This document shows, piece by piece, positions 14,363 through 21,967 of a DNA stretch of 33,773 bases. The first letter of the stretch is position 1; each line of letters opens with the position of its first letter. A program made the translations under genes and the position numbers. A model generated the notes under the pieces. That model saw nothing but the letters and a program-made list of their open reading frames with translations, had not been told where the DNA came from and made no database searches. Location of the stretch: positions 1 through 33,773 of the IMG/VR virus record IMGVR_UViG_3300032294_000207. One strand, written 5' to 3'. This stretch comes from a virus.

Positions 14363-15364
14363 TTAAATATTTTCGGTTGAAAAAGTGTCTACAATAGACG
14401 CTAATTGATCCCGAAGATTATTGCCTTTACCACCTAGACTCACGTTCGCTGTAGGCGAGCTTGACTTAGGGGATATAGCCTTAGCTTTGACTATGGCAAG
14501 TTTACTTTTCTGCTCTGTTTGGCTAGATTTAGTCTGTTCAGACTGAACCTTTTGCCAAATGTCATCATGTAAACGGATTGCTTTGTCATAAGCAGTTTGA
14601 AGGTCAGTTGCCATGTTGTTCTGGAGTAATCCAGCCATAGTTTCTCTCACTTCATCAAAGTAAGGTTTGTCCTTACTGAATGATTCAATTTCACCCTTTA
14701 ATTGGGTTTGTTCTATTTGTTCTTGTTGCGATTGGAATTGTTGCCATTGATTCTTAATTTGGCTTAATTCCTGTGCGATCATAGAGAATTGTGGGCTTGA
14801 TTGCTGTCCACCTGTTAATACTCCAAGATCAACACCGTAATCGTTTGCTAATTGTGCAAACATTTGTAATTTTTGGTCGGGGTTACCGTAAACCAAAGTT
14901 TGATGTGCAGTACCTAAGTTATTAATCCATTGTGCTGGATCAATACCATTTTGTTGTAATATAGGAGCAAATTTCTCAATACTATTTAAAATAGGTTGAG
15001 CTTGATCCCATTGTGCTTTGTAAGTAGATACACCTTTAGCAAAGTCTGATTCACGTTGAGCAATATAATCCTGTAATGTAGGATCTAATTTACCCCATGA
15101 TTCTTCATAGTCTTTTTTCCATGAAGATGGTCTTGGTTTAGCAGGTTTAGCTTCTGCTACGACTTCTTCTTGGACTTCACTTGGTGCTTCTTCTGTAACT
15201 TCTTTTGTGCTTTTAAACTTGCCAGATTCATCTCTTGGCTTGTCTGCTTTTATTTCTACTTCTGACTCTACAACTGGTGCTTCTGATACTGTTTCAACTG
15301 TTTCTACTGCACTTTCTATTTGGTCACGCAAAGATGGCGTTTCCAGAGTAGTCTGGTTTTCCAT
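14363..15364 (-). CDS. Scaffold protein
   Basis: 333 residues. Very acidic, disordered N-terminus rich in Glu, Val and Ala, with RDESGKFKSTKEV, followed by a helical region (DPTLQDYIAQRESDFAKGV, ANDYGVDLGVLTGG) with Gln-rich coiled coil (SQIKNQWQQFQSQQEQIEQ), and a basic C-terminus. Acidic, helical and directly before the major capsid gene: the classic scaffold pattern. No protease gene was recognised nearby, so it is presumably released intact, as in P22. Confidence 0.8.
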   Translation of the reverse strand: MENQTTLETPSLRDQIESAVETVETVSEAPVVESEVEIKADKPRDESGKFKSTKEVTEEAPSEVQEEVVAEAKPAKPRPSSWKKDYEESWGKLDPTLQDYIAQRESDFAKGVSTYKAQWDQAQPILNSIEKFAPILQQNGIDPAQWINNLGTAHQTLVYGNPDQKLQMFAQLANDYGVDLGVLTGGQQSSPQFSMIAQELSQIKNQWQQFQSQQEQIEQTQLKGEIESFSKDKPYFDEVRETMAGLLQNNMATDLQTAYDKAIRLHDDIWQKVQSEQTKSSQTEQKSKLAIVKAKAISPKSSSPTANVSLGGKGNNLRDQLASIVDTFSTENI

Positions 15365-15385
15365 TTAAAACTCCTAGTTAATTAA

Positions 15386-15751
15386 TTATGCTGATAATAT
15401 TGCTGCAAAGTTTCCATCACCTAAAGCGTAGAATTTGCAAGATTTACCTGCACCTACTGCTAAAGCAGCATTTGTAGAACCTGTACCAATTTTAAAGCCT
15501 ACTGGTGGCCATACATTGATAGAGTTAGCTGTGTTGTTTACGATTAAAAAGCTGTCACCAGATTGTGCTGTAGCTGGTAATGTTGGGCCATTAGCTGCTG
15601 TAGAAGTTGTATATACTACAAAGTCTGTAGGTAATGATAATGAACCTTGTGCTGCGCCTGTTGCTGTTTGTGCTAGTGATACAATACCTGTGATTGCTTC
15701 AGCGTTTAGACCAGAGCTACCAGTACCCATTAAATTTACTGTTGTTGTCAT
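15386..15751 (-). CDS. Putative capsid accessory protein, 121 aa
   Basis: Ala/Thr/Gly-rich all-beta protein (SGDSFLIVNNTANSINVWPP, GAGKSCKFYALGDGNFAAIL). The pattern resembles a beta-sandwich seen in phage head-fibre or decoration proteins. Lies directly upstream of the scaffold gene. Role inferred. Confidence 0.5.
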   Translation of the reverse strand: MTTTVNLMGTGSSGLNAEAITGIVSLAQTATGAAQGSLSLPTDFVVYTTSTAANGPTLPATAQSGDSFLIVNNTANSINVWPPVGFKIGTGSTNAALAVGAGKSCKFYALGDGNFAAILSA

Positions 15752-15760
15752 TTAGTTCTC

Positions 15761-16042
15761 CTATTTATAACGTAGTTTTTCATATACCTGACGTGCGATT
15801 TGTTCTTTCAACCGACCACCGTCAGGCTTCTGTGGTCTTGCTGAACTCTGTTCCGCCACTACTAGATTGTGACGTTTTAAATGCTCTCTATGTGCTTTAC
15901 GACCATCTATCATCTCACCTGTGACCATAGATTTGTAAGGCTGATAATCTGTCATAATGTAATGTGAATCTACCTGTTCTGTATAGTATTCTTCAGCAGG
16001 TATAAGTTTATGAGTTTTAGGATCTTGTATATATCTAGCCAT
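15761..16042 (-). CDS. Hypothetical head-region protein, 93 aa
   Basis: Basic, Tyr-rich protein: MARYIQDPKTHKLIPAEEYY, then DGRKAHREHLKRHNLVVAEQ. The middle (SMVTGEMIDGRKAHREHLKR) resembles a short motif seen in small phage proteins encoded near capsid genes. Function unknown. Its start shares one base with the upstream stop. Confidence 0.6.
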   Translation of the reverse strand: MARYIQDPKTHKLIPAEEYYTEQVDSHYIMTDYQPYKSMVTGEMIDGRKAHREHLKRHNLVVAEQSSARPQKPDGGRLKEQIARQVYEKLRYK

Positions 16043-16416
16043 TATATTAAAAGAAGGATCGCTTCTTCATCTTCCATTTCACGTTGTGCTTCTAATCTTT
16101 CATAATGTAATTTCTCTGCAAGCATGATAATACGTTCTGCTGCAGCTACATTTTGAGATAATAGTTTTAAATTTATAGAGCTTAAAGTTAAGTTTTTAGA
16201 GTTAGAGTATTCAGATACTATTTCTTGTACTTGCTCTACTACTTTTGGTTCGCCTAATAATTCTTCTAGCGATTCCTTAACAGTTTGCTTAAAAGATTTG
16301 TTATGTTTTTTATAACCACCCTTAGTAACAGGTGTGGTAGGTACTGGTGTAACAGATCCAATGATCTGAAACGCATTACGCTGAAAGCTATTGCTTTGAA
16401 AGCCAGAGTAATACAT
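16042..16416 (-). CDS. Hypothetical protein, 124 aa
   Basis: The N-terminus MYYSGFQSNSFQRNAFQIIG has the repeated xFQxNxFQ pattern seen in small phage structural proteins. The C-terminal part is a charged coiled coil (ERIIMLAEKLHYERLEAQRE). Function unknown; located between fibre and head genes. Confidence 0.6.
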   Translation of the reverse strand: MYYSGFQSNSFQRNAFQIIGSVTPVPTTPVTKGGYKKHNKSFKQTVKESLEELLGEPKVVEQVQEIVSEYSNSKNLTLSSINLKLLSQNVAAAERIIMLAEKLHYERLEAQREMEDEEAILLLI

Positions 16417-16429
16417 AGTGGCTTCTTAA

Positions 16430-16942
16430 TTAAACGCTAGGTTTTTCAGTATCAGCAACAATACTTGGTGTATTAGGATCATTAGCCCATTGTACTTGCA
16501 CAGCAGTAGCTACTTCATCTACATTCTTTGCAGATTCTATGGCTGTAATAGCTTCTTGAGCTTGTGTTCTAATCTCTGCTCTCCATGTATTCCAATCAGC
16601 AGGTACTATAGTAGATGTTTCAACAGCTTTGACCACCATCCAATCGCTTGGCAATAAAATAGAGTAAGCAGTAGCGTTAATTTGGCTAACAGCGTTAGTT
16701 TTTACACCTTCTAACTCTTTAGGAGTATTTACATAAGTTAAAGTAGCTTCATCTAGCTCTGTAGATACCCAATAATATTGATCGTTTGCTGGGCTATTAG
16801 TAGCAATTACTTCTTCTAAGCCAATAGCTTCTTTTTCTTCAAGTGTTGAAAGATTGAGCCAATTAGAAGGATATTCTACGCCATCAATGGTAAATTGATT
16901 ACCTGCATAAATATATTGTCCGTCTGTTGTTGAGTACCACAT
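16430..16942 (-). CDS. Putative tail-fibre assembly chaperone-like protein, 170 aa
   Basis: The N-terminus (MWYSTTDGQYIYAGNQFTID) and the C-terminal region (LLPSDWMVVKAVETSTIVPA, DWNTWRAEIRTQAQEAITAI) match the style of fibre-assembly or tail-assembly proteins, where a short helical domain with the LPSDW motif follows a variable head. Placed right after the large fibre gene, it may help fold or attach that fibre. Confidence 0.6.
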   Translation of the reverse strand: MWYSTTDGQYIYAGNQFTIDGVEYPSNWLNLSTLEEKEAIGLEEVIATNSPANDQYYWVSTELDEATLTYVNTPKELEGVKTNAVSQINATAYSILLPSDWMVVKAVETSTIVPADWNTWRAEIRTQAQEAITAIESAKNVDEVATAVQVQWANDPNTPSIVADTEKPSV

Positions 16943-16955
16943 AGTTTTTCCTTTG

Positions 16956-19370
16956 TTATCTTGCTAAAGCGTTTTTAAATGGGTTTTCTGCGAATGCCAT
17001 ATAGATGTAGTTATTAGCAGATTGATTAAATGAAGCATCACTACCTCTAAATTTAAAACCATTACTTAATATATCCATAGTTGTAAATGTGCCTTCAGCA
17101 CCTGATGTAGATGCTAATAAATATTTATCTACTACGTTATATGTACTTCTTGCAGTATCAACCATATACCAGTTAGCCGTTGCATCTGTAACCTTAATCA
17201 TAATGAATTTAGGTCTAAATCCTGTATAAACAAATGGACCATCAGCACTACCATTACCTGTGTAAGAACCAAAGCGACTAAATCCTGCTATTTCTGCCCA
17301 GCAATAAGCTACATAGGTTGTTGCACTAGCATTAATACCACCATAAGCACCAATACCAAATGTGGTTGAGCTTGGAGCAGTTGAACCCCAATAATTTGCA
17401 AGATTATTATAGGCTGCATCTGTTGCATTTAAAAATATGTATCTTTGAACACCTAAATCTGCATGGTATATAGGCCAAGGGTTAGTTGCATTTCTTGATT
17501 TAACAATTATCATTTTAGGGCCTACGCCTAAACCATGACCAACAGTAGAAGCTGTATTATTGCCTGTATAAGTAACCACACTAAACCCAGCAGTTGCATT
17601 TACAGATACAGTAGATGTAATAGAGCCTGATGTGTTAGATGATGTTGAGCCTTGTCCAGCTTGCCATTGCCATCCTACATAAGTTCCATTATTTTTATTT
17701 GTATATGATGTTGCACCATCAGAACCTCTTGTAACAGTAAATCCTGAAGAAGTAAATCCATCTAAATAACCATAAGTAGAGTTATCGTTTTGTGAACCTT
17801 CTGCTACAGTTGTGTTAGAACACAATGCTTTACTTGCACTAGATGTGCTAGGACCTCTAATAGAATCATATAATATGTGGTCAATTGCAATATCTCGTTC
17901 TTTTAACCACACAAAGTCAGGTTTAAATAATGCTGCATTAGTAATTGTTCTAGAAAGTGAACCATTACCTGTCCATATTGTTGCATCCATAAACCTATTA
18001 CCTTGCAATATAGTAGGTGTAGGAAGGTTATATGTGTTTAGTGCTACAAATCCTGTAGGAGGTGTGTATGCAAATGGGCGTTGTCCACAATTTAATACTA
18101 CTGTAGGTTGATTTCCTACTGCACCTTTACCTGCAAAAGGTCCAAATGTTCCAGTTAAACCAGAGTAAGCTTCGTTAGTGCCAGCAGATGGATTTCCACT
18201 TGCTTGCCATGTATTATTTTTTCCAAACCATACCTTTCCAGAGTCCATATCTAATGCAACTTGAATAATATCATTTACTGCATATGAACTACCAAAAGAA
18301 GAGCCAGTAACAGTACCACTTTGAAATGAATATTTAGTTCCATCTCCATAGTATGATCTAGCAATTAAACCTGATTCAAGCACAGCACCATTTAATTGTG
18401 TAATACCAATATGTAAAATGGTTGACGAAATTGCTTCAACTGTAGTTTCCCAATAAAATTTGCCAGATGACACACCAATAGTAGGACTAATCCAAACCTC
18501 GTTAGCAGTTCCAACAAATCTTAAATTACCATTGCTATAAGTTGCACTTGAACTAACTAATGGATTCCATGTGCAGTAATTACCAACAGTAGCACTTGTA
18601 TTAGTAGGACTATCTTTCATAGCATCATAGGTTGCACCTGCTGTTACAGATATATTATTAGTATTCCAGAAGTTTCCGTTGCCTGAAAAGTCACGACCTA
18701 AACCTGTGTTAGAACCTGATGTAAGAGCTATGTCAGTAAAGTTTAGGTAGAATCCGTTAGTACCGTATGTGCCTGTGTATCTAGCTGGTTGCCATACACC
18801 TGTAGTAGCGTTAAATGATCCAAATGATGATGGTGTTAATTGTTGTCCATCAATCCAATTAATTTCATCCATGTAACCATCAAAAGCATCACTTACATCA
18901 TTAACACCAATTCTTTGAGCTACTGTGTTGTTGTAAGCAGTATCATAGTTTTGTATAGGATAAACAGCAGTTGAAAATGCTGTAACTTCATTTCCATTTA
19001 TATATAATCTAACTCTGTTAGCTGCTGTAGCTTGTGTTGTATCCACAGCTAATACAATATGATACCAAGCTGAAGGATCACGAAATACTTGAGTTGTTAC
19101 TAATAAATATGTTCCATTACCAAAATTTACACGCATATTGTTTGATAATAAATCAACAGCACAAAAAGCTGTAGAAGATGCAGCAGATAATAAAAATTGA
19201 TGTGAATCTAATGCACCTCTTTTTACCCAAGCTGACCAAGTAAATGTTCTTCTATTACCAGCAACACTTGGTGTTCTTGTTAAAGATGCTGTAGCACTTC
19301 TTCTAAATCTTAAAGAGTTAGTTAAGTTGTATCCTGTGCTTGCTGCACCTGATTTAGACGCACTAAACAT
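16956..19370 (-). CDS. Large receptor-binding fibre with LamG-like and SPRY-like domains
   Basis: 804 residues. About 40-215: LamG/concanavalin-like fold (RTFTWSAWVKRGALDSHQFL; DPSAWYHIVLAVDTTQ; VRLYINGNEV; YMDEINWIDGQQL). About 265-450: SPRY-like segment (GKFYWETTVEAISSTILHIG; DIIQVALDMDSGKVWFGKN). About 460-804: repeated beta modules of DUF7483 style (FKPDFVWLKER; VGPKMIIVKSR; FRPKFIMIKV) ending IYMAFAENPFKN. Both recognisable domain types bind sugars or proteins in other proteins, so this is the best candidate for host-surface recognition. One-base overlap with the upstream fibre gene. Confidence 0.8.
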   Translation of the reverse strand: MFSASKSGAASTGYNLTNSLRFRRSATASLTRTPSVAGNRRTFTWSAWVKRGALDSHQFLLSAASSTAFCAVDLLSNNMRVNFGNGTYLLVTTQVFRDPSAWYHIVLAVDTTQATAANRVRLYINGNEVTAFSTAVYPIQNYDTAYNNTVAQRIGVNDVSDAFDGYMDEINWIDGQQLTPSSFGSFNATTGVWQPARYTGTYGTNGFYLNFTDIALTSGSNTGLGRDFSGNGNFWNTNNISVTAGATYDAMKDSPTNTSATVGNYCTWNPLVSSSATYSNGNLRFVGTANEVWISPTIGVSSGKFYWETTVEAISSTILHIGITQLNGAVLESGLIARSYYGDGTKYSFQSGTVTGSSFGSSYAVNDIIQVALDMDSGKVWFGKNNTWQASGNPSAGTNEAYSGLTGTFGPFAGKGAVGNQPTVVLNCGQRPFAYTPPTGFVALNTYNLPTPTILQGNRFMDATIWTGNGSLSRTITNAALFKPDFVWLKERDIAIDHILYDSIRGPSTSSASKALCSNTTVAEGSQNDNSTYGYLDGFTSSGFTVTRGSDGATSYTNKNNGTYVGWQWQAGQGSTSSNTSGSITSTVSVNATAGFSVVTYTGNNTASTVGHGLGVGPKMIIVKSRNATNPWPIYHADLGVQRYIFLNATDAAYNNLANYWGSTAPSSTTFGIGAYGGINASATTYVAYCWAEIAGFSRFGSYTGNGSADGPFVYTGFRPKFIMIKVTDATANWYMVDTARSTYNVVDKYLLASTSGAEGTFTTMDILSNGFKFRGSDASFNQSANNYIYMAFAENPFKNALAR

Positions 19371-19990
19371 TAATAGTTTTGTCCGAAGATAGAACCATAA
19401 GTGTTAGTTCCGTCTTGATAGAAGTTAAATATATCTAGCTTACCTGTAGCTGATGTAGGTGTTGGCGTTGTGCTACCTGCCCATCTTAATGTAGAGCCAC
19501 CAGCCCATGTAATAGCATCTGCTGCTGCATAACTTACGATCACAGTAAATGATTTACCTGCTACACTTGCTGGTAATGTGATTGTAGTAGAGCCAGATGT
19601 TGTAATTCTTTGTATAGTACCATTGGATAACGCTATTGTTGTGCTACCTGTTGCTGTAAATAGTGTTTCTGTGTAATTTGTAATGGTTGGGTTAGTTAGC
19701 GTAGCTGTTGTAATGCTAGGGCTTGTAGAAAATACAATGTTTGTAGATGTAGTTCCTGTAGCACCTGTAGCTGTGTAACCTGTAATGTTATTAAATGCAG
19801 TAATACTTGCAGATGATGCATTTGTGCCACCGTTAGCAACTGGTAATACACCTGTGATACCTGTAGAAAGTGGTAAACCTGTACAATTTGTTAATGTACC
19901 AGAAGCAGGTGTTTGTAGTATGAGAGCATCAGCAGTTTGCAGTTCTTCTATTGAAGTTCCTGAAAGTACTAATGGGTAAAAATTTGACAT
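19370..19990 (-). CDS. Tail fibre protein, 206 aa
   Basis: Thr/Ser/Gly-rich, with the LPVANGGTNASSASITAFNN module also seen in variant form in the larger upstream fibre (GGTGQTT). The C-terminus (GGSTLRWAGSTTPTPTSATG, then NTYGSIFGQNY) is like short fibre ends. Probably a separate subunit of the same fibre. Confidence 0.7.
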   Translation of the reverse strand: MSNFYPLVLSGTSIEELQTADALILQTPASGTLTNCTGLPLSTGITGVLPVANGGTNASSASITAFNNITGYTATGATGTTSTNIVFSTSPSITTATLTNPTITNYTETLFTATGSTTIALSNGTIQRITTSGSTTITLPASVAGKSFTVIVSYAAADAITWAGGSTLRWAGSTTPTPTSATGKLDIFNFYQDGTNTYGSIFGQNY

Positions 19991-20002
19991 ATTTCTTCCT
20001 TG

Positions 20003-21967
20003 TTAAGATACCGCTACATTAATTGTAGAACCACCGTTAGTTAATATTGGTAACACACCATTTGCTACTGAAACGTCAGCAGTAGATGTTCCACTATGTA
20101 ATAATACTATTAATTTACTTGGTAGTGTAGACCATGATGTATTTGTGCCATCAGTTTTTAAGAACTTACCAGTATTAGATGTTTGTGATGGTGCTAAAGC
20201 ATTAAATGCAGCATTTGCTGTAGTTTGTCCTGTACCACCACTACTAATTCCTAATGTACCTGCTAAAGTAACTACGCCTGTAGATGCTGTAGAAGGTGTA
20301 AGTCCGCTTAATGATGTTTGGAATGATGTAACACCAGTTGCTGTTGCTGATAATGTACCAGCAGAAAATGTTAATCCTGTGCCTACTGTAACATTGCTAA
20401 ATCCACCAGATCCGTTACCATATAAAATAGAAGTTCCGCTAGTAGCTGGAGCTTTGCTATTAAATGTATTCCAATCTGTAGAGCTTAACCAACCATTTGT
20501 TGATCCGCTAGATTGTGTCATGCTTACTGTAAAGTTAGGATATGTTCCTGTGACACTTACAGGGCTTGTACCTGATATAGCTACTGTTTGATCTGGAGCA
20601 GAGTTTGTAACTGTTACAGAACCTGCACCGTTAGTTACAGATATACCTGTACCTGCTGTAAGGTTTGCATTTTTCCATACACCTATTGGGCTAGTAGATG
20701 CGTCATAAATTAACATATTGCCACTTGTAGGGCTTGTGATTCTAACGTCATGTAGCTCATCTAGCTCATAACCATTGTCAATTTTTACATAAATTGAACC
20801 TACAATATTATCAACACGTTCTACCCAACCAATTACAACTAATTGCTGTGGAGCTTGTGGTTTTGTAGTAGTTACCGCACCTGCTGTTGTGGGTGATAAG
20901 TAAACTGTAGCACCAGCAGTTAAACCTGTAGTGTTTAGTTTATATAAAGCACCTGATACAATAATAAAGCCTTCTGCACCGTTTGCAATAGTTTCAGCAA
21001 CTAAACCAATTGTACCGAAAGATGTAGCTTCTACGTCAGCTCTTGCTAATTTAACAGCTACACGATTACCTTGTGCGCCTGAGATATAAACTACTTGGCC
21101 TTTTGTTAAAGTTGTACCGCTATCATTGTAAACTCTTGCTAATTCTTGTGTACCTACCTGTAAATTAACATTGCCACCTTTTACAGCAACAATAGGTACT
21201 CCATCACCATCATCCCATGACATTGTGCCAACAGTTGTCGGTACAGTTCCTGGTGTAGTATCTAAACCTAAGCTATTAGCATTAATGATGTTACCTGTAT
21301 CGTCTAGCGTTACAGTTGAGTTTTGGATTAACTTACCTGTGGTAGTGTCAAATCTTGTAATAGCATTATCTGTAGCAGATGCTGGGCCTACTACATCACC
21401 TGTACCACCAGCTGTAGCATTTAATGTGCCACCTGAAAATGTTAAGTTTGTGCCGATTGTTACGTTACTAAATCCACCTGAGCCATTACCATAAAGAATA
21501 GATGTGCCAGATGTTGCTGGTGCTTTGTTATTAAATGTAGTCCAGTCTGTAGATGTTAAGTATCCGTTTACAGACGCTGTAGCTGCTGGCATGGATATAA
21601 CTGGAGTAGTTGTACCTGTGGCTACTGATACTGGAGCTGTACCTGTAACAGAAGTAACTGTACCTACACCGCCTGCTGCAATCCATGATGTGTTTGTACC
21701 ATCTGTGCTTAATACTTTACCTGCTTGACTTGATTGGCTAGGTAATAAAGCATTGATAGCTGCTGTAGCTGTAGTTTGACCAGTACCGCCATTAGCAATA
21801 GGAACTGTACCAGATATTGTATGGTCATTATTCCAATCTGATGGTAAAACAATGTCAGCTAGTAATGTGCCAGGTGGAAAGTTACCTAACGCAATCTGAG
21901 CATCTAAGTCGGCTTGTGTCCAGTCCGCTATGGTGTCCGTCTTGGCATGTTTAATGGTTATTGCCAT
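20003..21967 (-). CDS. Long modular tail fibre protein, 654 aa
   Basis: Starts MAITIKHAKTDTIADWTQAD, with PSDWNNDHTISG at about 42-53, often seen at the base-attachment end of fibres. It contains two copies of a GGTGQTT/TDGTNTSW module (about 60-96 and 577-613) and two copies of a STDW-TFN-KAPATSG module (about 134-188 and 491-545). The centre (LARVYNDSGTTLTKGQVVYI, then YELDELHDVRITSPTSGNML) resembles capsid-fibre repeat units. Rich in Gly, Thr, Ser. Directly downstream of the portal gene, an uncommon location. Confidence 0.75.
   Translation of the reverse strand: MAITIKHAKTDTIADWTQADLDAQIALGNFPPGTLLADIVLPSDWNNDHTISGTVPIANGGTGQTTATAAINALLPSQSSQAGKVLSTDGTNTSWIAAGGVGTVTSVTGTAPVSVATGTTTPVISMPAATASVNGYLTSTDWTTFNNKAPATSGTSILYGNGSGGFSNVTIGTNLTFSGGTLNATAGGTGDVVGPASATDNAITRFDTTTGKLIQNSTVTLDDTGNIINANSLGLDTTPGTVPTTVGTMSWDDGDGVPIVAVKGGNVNLQVGTQELARVYNDSGTTLTKGQVVYISGAQGNRVAVKLARADVEATSFGTIGLVAETIANGAEGFIIVSGALYKLNTTGLTAGATVYLSPTTAGAVTTTKPQAPQQLVVIGWVERVDNIVGSIYVKIDNGYELDELHDVRITSPTSGNMLIYDASTSPIGVWKNANLTAGTGISVTNGAGSVTVTNSAPDQTVAISGTSPVSVTGTYPNFTVSMTQSSGSTNGWLSSTDWNTFNSKAPATSGTSILYGNGSGGFSNVTVGTGLTFSAGTLSATATGVTSFQTSLSGLTPSTASTGVVTLAGTLGISSGGTGQTTANAAFNALAPSQTSNTGKFLKTDGTNTSWSTLPSKLIVLLHSGTSTADVSVANGVLPILTNGGSTINVAVS
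20333..20497 (-). repeat. Fibre module copy B
   Basis: 55-residue coding unit (residues 491-545 of the 654-aa fibre), NGWLSSTDWNTFNSKAPATS followed by GTSILYGNGSGGFSNVTVGT; nearly the same protein sequence as copy A at 21404-21568, with silent and conservative changes. Confidence 0.75.
21404..21568 (-). repeat. Fibre module copy A
   Basis: 55-residue coding unit (residues 134-188), NGYLTSTDWTTFNNKAPATS followed by GTSILYGNGSGGFSNVTIGT; paired with copy B. The core of about 22 residues from KAPATSG to GGFSNVT is identical. Confidence 0.75.

Noticed and set aside
20145-21728. Plus-strand ORFs opposite the fibre gene (20145-20591, 21171-21494, 21504-21728)
   Set aside because: Pro/Val-rich translations are antisense shadows of the repetitive fibre gene, with no start signals.
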